Of a stretch of 64,000 nucleotides of DNA, positions 41,367-50,157 are shown in pieces (position 1 is the first letter of the stretch; every line of letters starts with the position of its first letter). The notes beneath the pieces are model-generated. The model worked only from the letters and a program-made list of their open reading frames with translations. It did no database searches and was not told where the DNA came from. The stretch is from Candidatus Diapherotrites archaeon (GTDB taxonomy: Archaea; Iainarchaeota; Iainarchaeia; Iainarchaeales; 1-14-0-10-31-34), in contig JBFMAK010000002.1 of NCBI GenBank assembly GCA_040755695.1, positions 62,001 through 126,000 of the forward strand. The letters run 5' to 3'. Both the position numbers and the translations under genes were made by a program.

Positions 41367-41969
41367 TCACCCTAATAAAAATCTTCCTATCATTGAAACC
41401 AAATCATTAATATAAGAAAGGAATCTCTCGGAGTAAGGCGGATACAAGGAAAAAACCAGGATCAAAACTATCCAGAGCAGCCTGAGCTTGGAAGAATAAT
41501 TGAACGCCAGCATTATCCCCAAAACCAAGATTAATGGAATGAAAACAAAAGGCAGGGTAATGAGCCAGAAAAGCCTCTTGAACAAATTGCCCTTAAAAAT
41601 ATTCTTTGAATAAAATTCTGCAACAGAATCAAAGGCATTCTTCGAGTCATGCAGGGAAGGAAAAGAATAGAATACTAAAGCCAAGGCAAACCACACGAAA
41701 ATCAGGCCGAAGGGATTGAGCACTGCAAGCAAAGAGAAGCCAAATGCAATAAAAATCAAGGCAAAAAAGCTTCCTAAAATAAAAGGTGCCAAGGCAATTA
41801 TTACTGCCTTCCATGCATTAGGCTTATCGTGCACCACAAAAGCTTCTTCAACCCCAAACAATTTCACTTTCCTTACCTTAACCCCCAAAAAAAGGCATGC
41901 AGTATAATGGCTTAACTCATGGAAAATCATCCCTGGGAAGAAGACCCAATGAAAAGAAATCTTAGGCAT
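41367..41969 (-). CDS. M50-like (site-2 protease type) membrane metalloprotease
   Basis: A 200-residue protein with about five membrane helices. The first contains the zinc motif F-H-E-L-S-H-Y (HExxH, about residues 17-21) followed by A-C-L-F-L-G-V-K-V, as in M50-type membrane peptidases and the DUF3267 group. A clear second motif (NxxPxxxxDG) is not seen; N-P-F-G near residue 85 is the closest. Peptidase or chaperone-like function is therefore uncertain. Confidence 0.7.
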   Translation of the reverse strand: MPKISFHWVFFPGMIFHELSHYTACLFLGVKVRKVKLFGVEEAFVVHDKPNAWKAVIIALAPFILGSFFALIFIAFGFSLLAVLNPFGLIFVWFALALVFYSFPSLHDSKNAFDSVAEFYSKNIFKGNLFKRLFWLITLPFVFIPLILVLGIMLAFNYSSKLRLLWIVLILVFSLYPPYSERFLSYINDLVSMIGRFLLG

Positions 41970-42011
41970 GAAATAGAATAAGCCGAAAGAAGAATAAAAA
42001 GTTAACTCAAA

Positions 42012-42185
42012 TTACTTGCCGAACAAGTATACAGCGCCCCAGCTTATGAGCACCACAGGCACAGCAAACTTCCAGAATTCAGCATTATACCAGAAATCCC
42101 ACTGCATCAAATTCATTGAAATGAATAAAATTATTATTCCGAAAACCACAAGCCACAAGCCGAAGCCTTTGCTTTTCTCCCCCAT
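42012..42185 (-). CDS. 57-residue two-helix membrane protein
   Basis: ATG at 42185 follows AGAGGTAATTTTT. The protein starts M-G-E-K-S-K-G-F-G, then has two hydrophobic segments (L-W-L-V-V-F-G-I-I-I-L-F-I and F-A-V-P-V-V-L-I-S-W-G-A-V-Y), separated by a Trp/Asn-rich turn, ending F-G-K. It is upstream of the M50-like gene on the same strand and is likely the first gene of a three-gene membrane-protein operon (42185 to 41069). It is not related to a family known to me. Confidence 0.75.
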   Translation of the reverse strand: MGEKSKGFGLWLVVFGIIILFISMNLMQWDFWYNAEFWKFAVPVVLISWGAVYLFGK

Positions 42186-42270
42186 AAAAATTACCTCTTA
42201 ACAGTAACAACAATCCAACAAATTAAATTCTGGGAAAAAAAGTATTTAAAGGGTAGCGAAAGGAAAGCAG

Positions 42271-42729
42271 TTATTCCTTTTCCCTTACACCCAATTCCTC
42301 GTCTATCTCGCGGGCGATTTCTTCCATTTCCCTGAACATGCGGCAGATGTCCTGCTCGATCCAGCGCAGGGTCCTAAAGAGAGAGGGATTTCTAGACCTG
42401 TAAAAACGACCTTCTTTAACAATAAGGCCTGAGAGAAGGAGGTTATTTAAGTGGTTTATTACAGAGCCTCGGCTCATCCTAAGCCTTTTAACGAGCTCTA
42501 CAGCAGTAATCCCCCCAAAAGAAGGGATAATACCTGAAGAAGCCTTAACAATCTCTCTGAACACAGAGGCAGCGCTTTTCTGGCCTTTCACAGGCCCAAA
42601 AAAGCCAAAGCTCCTAAGCAACCAATCAAATTCTTCATTGAAGTCTTCAGAAAAAGGCCCTTCAATCTGCCTCAAGACAAGCTTAAACCTCGGGCGCTGT
42701 TCTATGACCTGAACTTTCTTCTTCTGCAT
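42271..42729 (-). CDS. Winged-helix transcriptional regulator next to the heat-shock operon
   Basis: About 152 residues from ATG 42729, which is 27 bases from a TATA-like TTTAAACC (42752-42759 on the other strand), so probably leaderless. The middle has a winged-helix segment: A-V-E-L-V-K-R-L-R-M-S-R-G-S-V-I-N-H-L-N (helix-turn-helix), then L-I-V-K-E-G-R-F-Y-R-S (wing). The C-terminal part is a long charged helix (I-C-R-M-F-R-E-M-E-E-I-A). It is divergent from grpE, so control of the DnaK operon is a natural hypothesis, analogous to Phr or HrcA but not homologous by eye. Confidence 0.75.
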   Translation of the reverse strand: MQKKKVQVIEQRPRFKLVLRQIEGPFSEDFNEEFDWLLRSFGFFGPVKGQKSAASVFREIVKASSGIIPSFGGITAVELVKRLRMSRGSVINHLNNLLLSGLIVKEGRFYRSRNPSLFRTLRWIEQDICRMFREMEEIAREIDEELGVREKE

Positions 42730-42814
42730 AAGAAAAAATAATGGGGGAAAAGGTTTAAAAAGATTTTGACTAAAAAGTTTAATCATTAACCAAGATTTTT
42801 AATCGGGGATAACT
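42730..42814. promoter_or_regulatory. Divergent promoter region between the HTH regulator and grpE
   Basis: The 85-base gap holds GGTTTAAA (42752-42759), a TATA element read leftward for the regulator, and GTTTAATCATTAA (about 42777-42789), a possible TATA for grpE. The decamer TAAAAAG(A/T)TT occurs twice 15 bases apart (42756 and 42771), a candidate tandem operator site shared by both promoters. Confidence 0.5.
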
Positions 42815-43423
42815 TTGTTTGGAAAAGAGCAGGAACAGAAAGGCAGAGAGGAAAAAAAGAGCAAAAAAGAGGGATTAGAGAAAGAATTACTGGAAACAAA
42901 AGCCAAATTGCAGGAATACACTGAAAGCCTTCAAAGGCTTCAGGCTGAATTCGAGAACTTCAAGAAAAGGATTGAGAAAGAGAAGAAAGAATTCATGGAA
43001 TACAGCAATGCAGGCCTCATAGCAAAAATCCTTCCAGTAATTGACTCAATTGATGCAGCAGTAAAACACTTTAAGGAAACAGGCAATACAAAAAAAGAGG
43101 ATTTCATCAAAGGAATTGAATTAATAAGAAAGCAGTTAATGGAGACCTTAGAGAAAGAGGGTCTCAAAGAAATCAAGAGCAAAGAAGAAAAATTTGATCC
43201 TTTATACCATGAAGCAATGATATGCTGTGAGGACAAGGAAAAAGAGAACCACAAAATAATAGAGGAATTGCAGAAGGGATATATGCTGTGGGAAAAGGTG
43301 TTAAGGCATTCAAAGGTCAAAATCAATAAATTAAAAGAGGAAAAAGAAATTGAAAAAGAAAAAATTGTTGAAGGAGGAAAGCAAAATGGAAGCAAAGAAG
43401 AAAGCAAAAATAGTAAAACCTAA
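42815..43423 (+). CDS. grpE: Nucleotide exchange factor GrpE
   Basis: A 202-residue co-chaperone that releases ADP from DnaK. The TTG start at 42815 is the first in-frame start of the family length. A charged N-terminus and coiled coil (Y-T-E-S-L-Q-R-L-Q-A-E-F-E-N-F-K-K-R) is followed by V-I-D-S-I-D-A-A-V-K-H and the beta domain G-L-K-E-I, F-D-P-L-Y-H-E-A-M and V-L-R-H-S-K-V. The tail is Lys/Glu-rich. It opens the operon and overlaps the next gene by 38 bases. Confidence 0.94.
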   Translation: MFGKEQEQKGREEKKSKKEGLEKELLETKAKLQEYTESLQRLQAEFENFKKRIEKEKKEFMEYSNAGLIAKILPVIDSIDAAVKHFKETGNTKKEDFIKGIELIRKQLMETLEKEGLKEIKSKEEKFDPLYHEAMICCEDKEKENHKIIEELQKGYMLWEKVLRHSKVKINKLKEEKEIEKEKIVEGGKQNGSKEESKNSKT

Positions 43424-43748
43424 AAAGGAGGCTTCAAAGGAAAAAAAGCCTGAGCAGAAAAATATCGACATGACAAACATTGATGAAAGAATCAATGAAA
43501 TAAACAAGAACAAGGGCTTTGTGATTGCAATAAGCATTAACCCCCAAGAGAACAGGACTGACACTGCCCTCTCAATAAAAGGAATAACAATAAATGATGT
43601 CCTTGCAGAAATAGAGAAATTCAAGATTGCATTCATGTTCGGGGCACAGAAGAACGCCCAACAGCAGGCACATCAGCAAAGCCAGCAGCAAGGGCAGATG
43701 CAGGCGCAGAAACCAAAAGAGGAAGAGCCCTTGAGTTATGCGCACTAG
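43386..43748 (+). CDS. Unknown protein between GrpE and DnaK
   Basis: About 120 residues from ATG 43386, which follows AAGGAGG; the ORF could also start at 43350. A Lys-rich N-terminus precedes a compact domain (I-D-E-R-I-N-E-I-N-K-N-K-G-F-V-I-A-I-S-I, then D-V-L-A-E-I-E-K-F-K-I-A-F-M-F-G), and a Gln/His-rich end (Q-Q-Q-A-H-Q-Q-S-Q-Q-Q). It overlaps grpE and precedes dnaK by 25 bases, so it is co-expressed with the chaperones. I recognise no family. A heat-shock accessory role is inferred from context alone. Confidence 0.75.
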   Translation: MEAKKKAKIVKPKKEASKEKKPEQKNIDMTNIDERINEINKNKGFVIAISINPQENRTDTALSIKGITINDVLAEIEKFKIAFMFGAQKNAQQQAHQQSQQQGQMQAQKPKEEEPLSYAH

Positions 43749-43773
43749 AAGAGCTTGAAGAGGTGATTAAAAA

Positions 43774-45654
43774 ATGGCAAAAGAAAAGATCGTAGGGATA
43801 GACTTAGGCACATCGAACTCTGCGGCAGCAGTATTAGAGGCTGGAAGACCCGTGATAATTCCAAGCGCTGAAGGAACAACAGCCTACGGAAAAGCGTTTC
43901 CCTCTTATGTTGCTTTCACTAAAGACGGGCAAATGCTTGTAGGAGAGCCTGCAAGAAGGCAGGCTATAAGCAATCCCGAAGGCACAATCACTGCAGCCAA
44001 AAGGAAAATGGGAACTGACTTCAAGTACAAGATTTTCGGGAAAGAATATACCCCACAACAGATTTCTGCTTTCCTGCTCCAGAAAATAAAGAGGGACGCA
44101 GAAGCATTTTTAGGAGAGCCAATAAAAAAAGCTGTAATAACCTGCCCTGCATACTTTGACGACAACCAGAGGCAGGCCACAAAAGACGCCGGATCAATTG
44201 CAGGATTGGAGGTAGTGAGAATAATTAATGAGCCTACGGCAGCTTCTCTTGCATATGGATTAGACAAGCAAGTGAAAGAACAGAAAATCCTTGTATTCGA
44301 TTTAGGCGGGGGCACATTAGACGTGACAATAATGGAATTTGGCAATGGAGTGTTTGAGGTAAAAAGCACTTCAGGAGACACCCAGTTAGGCGGAACAGAC
44401 ATGGATAATATTGTAATGGAATGGATTGTAAGGGAATTCAAGAAAATAGAGGGAGCAGACTTAATGAAAGACAAGATGGCAGTGCAGAGGGTGAAAGAGG
44501 CAGCAGAGAAAGCAAAAATTGAATTAAGCAATGTGCTTGAAACAGAAATAAACCTGCCTTATATTACTGCTACACCTGAAGGGCCAAAGCACTTGGTAAT
44601 GAAATTGAACAGGGCAAAATTAGAGGAATTAATTGCGCCGATAATAAAGAGATGCGAGCACCCAGTGAACCAGGCGCTTGCTGACGCCAAGCTGACTCCG
44701 GCAGAAATCGGAAGAATCATTTTGGTTGGAGGCCCTACAAGAATGCCTGTAGTGCAAAAGTTTGTGGAAAAAATAATTGGAAAAAAAGTGGAAAGAGGTG
44801 TTGACCCCATGGAATGCGTTGCAATGGGTGCAGCGATCCAGGCAGGAGTGCTTGCAGGAGAAATAAAGGATGTACTGCTATTGGATGTAACGCCTTTAAG
44901 CCTTGGAATTGAAACCTTGGGAGGGGTATTCACAAAACTGATTGAAAGGAATACTACAATACCGACAAGGAAAAGCCAGGTGTTCAGCACAGCAGCAGAC
45001 AACCAGACTGCAGTGGACATTCATGTCCTGCAAGGTGAAAGGCCTATTGCAGCAGGAAACAAGACATTAGGGAGATTCCAGTTAATTGGAATTCCTCCTG
45101 CTCCAAGAGGCATTCCACAAATTGAAGTAACATTCGATATTGATGCCAATGGAATTGTGCACGTGACAGCAAAAGACTTGGGCACAGGCAAAAGCCAAAA
45201 AATAACAATTGTGGCATCACAGAAATTGAACGAAGAAGAAGTAGAAAGAATGAGAAAAGAGGCGGAAAGCTTTGCAGAAGAAGACAAGAAAAGGAAAGGT
45301 GAAGCAGAAACATTAAATGAAGCTGACGCAATAGTTTACAGCACTGAAAGACTGCTTAAAGACATGGAAGGAAAAGTCTCTCAAAGCAAATTAGAGAAGA
45401 TAAAGAAGAAAAACGAGGAATTAAAGAAAGAAATGGAATCAGAAGAAAAAAATATTCCCGCGATAAGGAGAAAACTGGATGAGCTGAACCAATTAGTGCA
45501 AGAGGCATCAATTGAATTATACCAGAAAGGCAAGAGACCCGAAGGAGAAGAAAAGGGCGAACAAACAGGAGAAGAACCGAGAGAAGGCCCGGGAGACGAC
45601 AATGTTGTAGATGCAGATTATACAGTGGAAGACGAAGACAACAAAAAGAAATAA
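43774..45654 (+). CDS. dnaK: Molecular chaperone DnaK (Hsp70)
   Basis: A 626-residue ATP-dependent chaperone. Signatures are [35 protein letters not shown] and V-G-G-P-T-R-M-P-V. The substrate domain begins [14 protein letters not shown], and an acidic lid tail ends it. DnaK is found patchily in archaea and was obtained from bacteria. The whole GrpE-DnaK-DnaJ set is kept here in bacterial order. Confidence 0.97.
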   Translation: MAKEKIVGIDLGTSNSAAAVLEAGRPVIIPSAEGTTAYGKAFPSYVAFTKDGQMLVGEPARRQAISNPEGTITAAKRKMGTDFKYKIFGKEYTPQQISAFLLQKIKRDAEAFLGEPIKKAVITCPAYFDDNQRQATKDAGSIAGLEVVRIINEPTAASLAYGLDKQVKEQKILVFDLGGGTLDVTIMEFGNGVFEVKSTSGDTQLGGTDMDNIVMEWIVREFKKIEGADLMKDKMAVQRVKEAAEKAKIELSNVLETEINLPYITATPEGPKHLVMKLNRAKLEELIAPIIKRCEHPVNQALADAKLTPAEIGRIILVGGPTRMPVVQKFVEKIIGKKVERGVDPMECVAMGAAIQAGVLAGEIKDVLLLDVTPLSLGIETLGGVFTKLIERNTTIPTRKSQVFSTAADNQTAVDIHVLQGERPIAAGNKTLGRFQLIGIPPAPRGIPQIEVTFDIDANGIVHVTAKDLGTGKSQKITIVASQKLNEEEVERMRKEAESFAEEDKKRKGEAETLNEADAIVYSTERLLKDMEGKVSQSKLEKIKKKNEELKKEMESEEKNIPAIRRKLDELNQLVQEASIELYQKGKRPEGEEKGEQTGEEPREGPGDDNVVDADYTVEDEDNKKK

Positions 45655-45673
45655 AAAGATTGAAGTGAATTAA

Positions 45674-46831
45674 TTGCCTGCAAAAAAAGACTATTATGAC
45701 ATTCTGGGAGTCAAAAAAGGTGCAACACCTGATGAGATAAAGGAAGCATACAAAGAGCTGGCGAAGAAATATCATCCTGATGTAAGCAAGGAACCGAACG
45801 CAGAAGAAAAATTCAAGGAAGTATTAGAAGCATATTCAGTCCTCTCAGACCCAGAGAAAAAAGCTAATTACGACCAATTTGGCCACGCAGCAGAAGGATT
45901 CACAGGATTCAGGGGATACGGAGATTTCAGCAGGGGATTTGATTTCGGGGACTTCGGCAACATTGAATTCGACTTTGATGACTTATTCAAAAGCTTTGGT
46001 TTCGGAGACATCTTTGGAAGAGAATTCAGGACAAGAGAAAAGAGAAGGCCGAGGAGAGGTCTTGACTTAAGGTATGATTTGAATATAAGCTTTGAGGAAG
46101 CGGCATTCGGCACAAAAAAAGAAATTGAAGTAGAAAGAATAGAGGAATGCGAGGAATGCAGAGGCAAAGGAAGCATTGGCTCAGACGGAATGATTCAATG
46201 CCCTCAATGCACAGGAAAAGGATTCATTGAAAGGACACAGAGAACCCCATTTGGAATATTCTCTACAAGAACCACCTGCCAGAAATGCAAAGGAGAAGGA
46301 AAAATAAATAGGAATCCCTGCCAGAAATGCAGAGGCTTGGGGAGAATAAAAAAGAAAAGAAAAATTACTGTAAGAATTCCTGAAGGAATAGAGAACGGTG
46401 CATTCCTCAGAATGCAGGGGGAAGGAAACGCAGGGGACAGGGAAGCCGGAAACGGAGACTTATATGTTGTAATATTCATTGAGCCCCACGAATTCTTCAA
46501 AAGGGACGAAGCAGACCTTTACGCTGAAATTCCCATAACTTTCTCTATGGCCGCGCTTGGGGGAGAGCTTTCAGTTCCAACGCTGAAAGAAAAAGTGAAA
46601 TTAAAGGTGCCTGCAGGAACGCAGACAGGAACAATATTCAAGCTTAAAGGAAAAGGAATCAAAGACATAAACAAAGGCAGGTATGGGGATGAGTACATCA
46701 AAGTAATTATAAGGACTCCAAAGCACTTGAACAAAAAAGAAAAAGAATTATTCGAAGAATTACATAAAGAAGAAAAAGAAGAATACAAAGACAATGGTTT
46801 TTTCAAAAAGTTCTGGGGCAAAAGCGGATAA
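45674..46831 (+). CDS. dnaJ: Chaperone DnaJ (type I Hsp40)
   Basis: A 385-residue co-chaperone. The TTG start at 45674 follows AGTGAATTAA. The J domain has K-Y-H-P-D-V-S (HPD). A Gly/Phe-rich region follows, and the zinc domain has all four repeats: C-E-E-C-R-G-K-G, C-P-Q-C-T-G-K-G, C-Q-K-C-K-G-E-G and C-Q-K-C-R-G-L-G. The C-terminal substrate domain ends in a charged tail. It is the last gene of the operon. Confidence 0.97.
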   Translation: MPAKKDYYDILGVKKGATPDEIKEAYKELAKKYHPDVSKEPNAEEKFKEVLEAYSVLSDPEKKANYDQFGHAAEGFTGFRGYGDFSRGFDFGDFGNIEFDFDDLFKSFGFGDIFGREFRTREKRRPRRGLDLRYDLNISFEEAAFGTKKEIEVERIEECEECRGKGSIGSDGMIQCPQCTGKGFIERTQRTPFGIFSTRTTCQKCKGEGKINRNPCQKCRGLGRIKKKRKITVRIPEGIENGAFLRMQGEGNAGDREAGNGDLYVVIFIEPHEFFKRDEADLYAEIPITFSMAALGGELSVPTLKEKVKLKVPAGTQTGTIFKLKGKGIKDINKGRYGDEYIKVIIRTPKHLNKKEKELFEELHKEEKEEYKDNGFFKKFWGKSG

Positions 46832-46834
46832 AAA

Positions 46835-47755
46835 TTAAAGCCCCTTGAACCAGTCAGTGAGCCTGATGAAATGAACTACATTGGTTTTGTCTATTGAGAT
46901 AACATTCCGCTGCTCTAACTGGTATAAGGTGGCAGCAAGGGAAGACTTTGAGATCCTGGACTCCTTCTCCAATTGATTGCGCTTTACTTCTCCATTATAA
47001 TTCAATAAAAGCTCTACTACCTTGCGCTGGTTTTCGGTGAAAGCCTTCAAGAGATTCTTTTGCCCTTGAGTTATCTTTTCTTTTACTGCAGGGAGTTCCT
47101 CTTTCACTGCAACCAATTCTCCCTTACTTTCCTTGGATTCAATTTTTTTGTTTTTGCTTCTAAAAACAAAAAATATAATTAATGCGATTATTATTACAGC
47201 AAGAATTACCAAAACAATAAGAATTAAATCAGTGCCTTGCTCTTCTTGAGGGGTTTCCTTGAAAGAATAACCAATTGAGGCAGTTTTTGTGCCTGGGGGG
47301 ATTGCATTCCATTCAACTATTTTTGAAGTGTCTGACTCTGATATAGCTGCCTTTGGGGAAGTGGAATTTATAACAGAATTTTTTGGCAGAGAGATTGAAA
47401 CTGAAATTGACTCAAAGCCTTCAGGCAATGAAAGAGTAAAGAGCCAGTTGCCTTCATTCTTTTCTGTGAGCAGAGAGGAAGTGAAATAAACTGAAGCGCT
47501 GACTGCAGAACCAATGCTGACATCAATGCCATTGCTTGCCTTAACATACAAGGCGTCTTCCACTTCAAGGTTTTGCGGGGCATCCTCTGGAAGGGGGACA
47601 TTAATTGTGCCTGAACCCTGAAGCCTAATTATAACCAAGGCATTGCCGTTTTCTGCAACAATAGACTGATAGCCTAAAGAGATTGCTTTAGCTGAAACAG
47701 ACAAAAGAATTAGAAATATAGATAGAATAATAAATAAAGCAAAAAACTTCTTCAA
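46835..47755 (-). CDS. Secreted-domain membrane protein with cytoplasmic winged helix
   Basis: 306 residues from a TTG at 47755. A signal peptide (to about residue 23, S-A-K-A) is followed by an extracellular beta-rich domain of about 150 residues, one membrane helix (L-I-L-I-V-L-V-I-L-A-V-I-I-I), then a Lys-rich linker and a C-terminal winged-helix domain (Q-R-K-V-V-E-L-L-L-N-Y, then S-S-L-A-A-T-L-Y-Q-L-E-Q-R). This layout resembles archaeal membrane-spanning regulators of the DUF7343/7345 type. It ends three bases before dnaJ, convergent. Signal sensing across the membrane is inferred. Confidence 0.75.
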   Translation of the reverse strand: MKKFFALFIILSIFLILLSVSAKAISLGYQSIVAENGNALVIIRLQGSGTINVPLPEDAPQNLEVEDALYVKASNGIDVSIGSAVSASVYFTSSLLTEKNEGNWLFTLSLPEGFESISVSISLPKNSVINSTSPKAAISESDTSKIVEWNAIPPGTKTASIGYSFKETPQEEQGTDLILIVLVILAVIIIALIIFFVFRSKNKKIESKESKGELVAVKEELPAVKEKITQGQKNLLKAFTENQRKVVELLLNYNGEVKRNQLEKESRISKSSLAATLYQLEQRNVISIDKTNVVHFIRLTDWFKGL

Positions 47756-47835
47756 TTCAATATCACTTAACTAATTGTGAAAGAAAAAAATTTTAAAGCA
47801 GAAGGAAGCAAGGGAATGGGGGATAAAGCTCCCTT

Positions 47836-48657
47836 CTACTCTTTTCTTAATTCGTTAAGCAGTTCCTTGAATTCCCTTCTTTCTTCAACCATGCCCCTAA
47901 GCTTTTCAACCTTGTTTTTTTGCTTGAAATCTTTCACCAGATTGACAAGCTCTTTTCTCTCCTGCTTTAAATTGTTCAGCGCCTGGAAGTAGTCCTTCAA
48001 CTGCTGCACCAAGGCATCCCTTTCAGCCTGGTTTCCTGAAAGCCACATAAGGAAAAGCTTGTTTTTGAATTTTGGCCCGAAAAAACGGAATTCGTTGTAA
48101 AGCCACTGTTTTTTGTCCTTGAAATACTTATTGTAATCAATGTTCTCCAATGCATCAAGGAGATTTTGGTCTGAGATATTCAAGTCCTTGAGCTTTTCTT
48201 CTATTGCATGCAGGAATTCTCTCTCGCTAAGCTCTCTGATCATTTGGAGGCTGAAGTTGCCGTCAAAGTTCTGGTCGCGGATTTTTTCTCTTACTAAATC
48301 CTTTAGGTCTTTTGCCTTATCATTCAACGGAATCATGAAATAGCTTAAAGGAATCTTGTAGTCATTGTCTTTAAGGTATTCGTGAAGGTCCTTCCAATAA
48401 GCCTTTTTTATTTGTTGGATGTCTGAAATGAACTTGCCTTGTATTATGAATCTGTGCTCTAGAGAATTAACGTCAAGAAAGGAATTTTCATCCAATTCCT
48501 GCCATAATTCCTCATTGTCATCGTTTTCGTCGTCTTCTTTTTCATTGAATTTGCCTTTGAATTCTTTTTCATGTGAAGCCCAGAAAGGGTATGCCGAAAC
48601 AATGCCGCTAAAAAGCAACACTGAAATTATTGTTAAAGCCAAAAATTTTGATTTCAT
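47836..48657 (-). CDS. Secreted, highly charged helical protein, unknown
   Basis: 273 residues with a clear signal peptide (M-K-S-K-F-L-A-L-T, core to about residue 22, V-S-A-Y). The rest is almost all charged helix: acidic near residues 35-60 (E-D-D-E-N-D-D-N-E-E), then coiled-coil-like stretches to L-L-N-E-L-R-K-E. No Cys follow the signal. The start has AAGGAGG at the expected distance. I recognise no family; an envelope-associated helical protein is the most that can be said. The 195-base gap upstream (48658-48853) contains only promoter-like A+T-rich sequence for the two divergent genes. Confidence 0.75.
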   Translation of the reverse strand: MKSKFLALTIISVLLFSGIVSAYPFWASHEKEFKGKFNEKEDDENDDNEELWQELDENSFLDVNSLEHRFIIQGKFISDIQQIKKAYWKDLHEYLKDNDYKIPLSYFMIPLNDKAKDLKDLVREKIRDQNFDGNFSLQMIRELSEREFLHAIEEKLKDLNISDQNLLDALENIDYNKYFKDKKQWLYNEFRFFGPKFKNKLFLMWLSGNQAERDALVQQLKDYFQALNNLKQERKELVNLVKDFKQKNKVEKLRGMVEERREFKELLNELRKE

Positions 48658-48853
48658 TTTATCTCTTCCTCCTTAACCTGCATAGCCTAAAACGGCTTTT
48701 ACCTGATTAAATGCAGCGTGAACAGAATAAATACCCCGAGTAGAACAGGCAGGAACAAGAATGAACGGCAAGGAATTAAAGGCAAAAAAAGGTAATATTA
48801 AATAATTGCCTTAATTAAAGAGTATATGGAAAACAAAAAATCGCGTGGAAAAA

Positions 48854-49423
48854 ATGGCCAAAAAATGGTTGATTGCAATAATACTTATCATAGTAATTGC
48901 TCTTGCTTATTTGAACAAAGACAAAGTCCTTGCTTTTACTATGAGCTTTGATGAAGGAATCAAGAAACTGAATGAATTGGACGCAAAATATAATGTGGGC
49001 GAAGGATTTCTTGCGCCTAGCACTGGAGAAGCCCTTTCATCCTACAAAACAGAATTAAGCAATTTAAGGAAAAACTTTGAGCCAAACCAAAGCAATGACT
49101 CAAAAGCATTAGTGAAAGTAATAGACATAAAGATTGCATTAAGCGAAATGCAGGGATCATTGCTTAAAGCGCAAGAGCAGACAGTAAAAGCAGGCATACC
49201 TGACTGCAGCGCAAACGGAAACGTGAACAAGATAACAAAAGAATTCGAAGGAGCAATAAGCGCAGCAGAAAAGGCCTATTCATTAAACAAAGAATTGAAA
49301 GAAGGCTACACAAGCTACGCAAAAAAAATAGAAAACTTCACTGAAAATATTGAAATAACAACCACTGCAACAGCAGACACAGCAAGAGAACTCAACGCAA
49401 AACTGAAAGCATACTGCGCGTGA
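48854..49423 (+). CDS. Membrane-anchored extracellular helical protein, unknown
   Basis: 189 residues from ATG 48854 (a GTG at 48845 is also possible). An N-terminal hydrophobic anchor (residues 4-17, I-A-I-I-L-I-I-V-I-A-L-A) is followed by a helical domain with Asn-linked sequons and three Cys-containing points (D-C-S-A and a final Y-C-A). It reads toward Bud32, ten bases downstream. No known family; probably a surface helical bundle. Confidence 0.7.
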   Translation: MAKKWLIAIILIIVIALAYLNKDKVLAFTMSFDEGIKKLNELDAKYNVGEGFLAPSTGEALSSYKTELSNLRKNFEPNQSNDSKALVKVIDIKIALSEMQGSLLKAQEQTVKAGIPDCSANGNVNKITKEFEGAISAAEKAYSLNKELKEGYTSYAKKIENFTENIEITTTATADTARELNAKLKAYCA

Positions 49424-49433
49424 AAAAAAATAA

Positions 49434-50048
49434 ATGATTTCTATGAAGCTTTTAAGGAGGGGAGCAGAGGCAGAGCTCTGGCTCAAGGAGACAAGGAAGG
49501 AAAAAATTCTTTTGAAGAAAAGGGCGCCGAAAGAATACAGGAGAAAAGAATTGGATGAAAGGATTAGGAAGCATAGGACGAGAAGTGAATCAAACCTTAT
49601 TGCAAGGAGCGCAAGGATCGGGGTGAAGACACCTCAAATACTGGATGTGAATGAAAAAGAATGCACAATAGAAATGGAATTCATTGAAGGGAAAAGGCTG
49701 AAGGATGCCTTGAATGAAAGGAATGTTTTCTTGTGCAAAGAAGTAGGAAAAGAAATTGCGTTAATGCACAGGGAAGGAATAATTCACGGGGATTTAACAA
49801 CATCAAATGTTATTCTGAACAGGAAAAAAGAGCTTATCTTCATTGATTTTGGTTTGGGATTTCACTCAAACAAGATTGAAGACAAGGCAGTTGACCTCCT
49901 GGTTTTCAAGAAGACATTCATGGCAACGCACTTCAAGCTCAATAAAGGATGGCAATTAATTTTAGAGGGTTACAGGAAAAATTACAGTGAAGCAGGAAGG
50001 GTTATAAGGCAAATCAAAAAAGTGGAAGAGAGAGGCAGATATTTGTAA
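49434..50048 (+). CDS. bud32: KEOPS subunit Bud32 (atypical small kinase/ATPase)
   Basis: A 204-residue minimal kinase that stimulates Kae1. The N-lobe is R-R-G-A-E-A-E-L-W. The Lys region is I-L-L-K-K-R-A-P-K-E-Y-R, followed by R-T-R-S-E-S-N-L-I. The catalytic loop is I-I-H-G-D-L-T-T-S-N, and D-F-G-L-G-F is the DFG counterpart. All Bud32 signatures are intact. It is stand-alone, not fused to Kae1 (39.4 kb). Pcc1 and Cgi121 are not visible in the window. Confidence 0.95.
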   Translation: MISMKLLRRGAEAELWLKETRKEKILLKKRAPKEYRRKELDERIRKHRTRSESNLIARSARIGVKTPQILDVNEKECTIEMEFIEGKRLKDALNERNVFLCKEVGKEIALMHREGIIHGDLTTSNVILNRKKELIFIDFGLGFHSNKIEDKAVDLLVFKKTFMATHFKLNKGWQLILEGYRKNYSEAGRVIRQIKKVEERGRYL

Positions 50049-50157
50049 AAACCTATAAAAACCTTCCCTTGGAATGAATATTTAAAATAAAAAAACAGAA
50101 TTAAAAAAAAGCTAATTTATACATAACTTGGTTTGTCTTTTTTTGAAGTGAAAAAAA

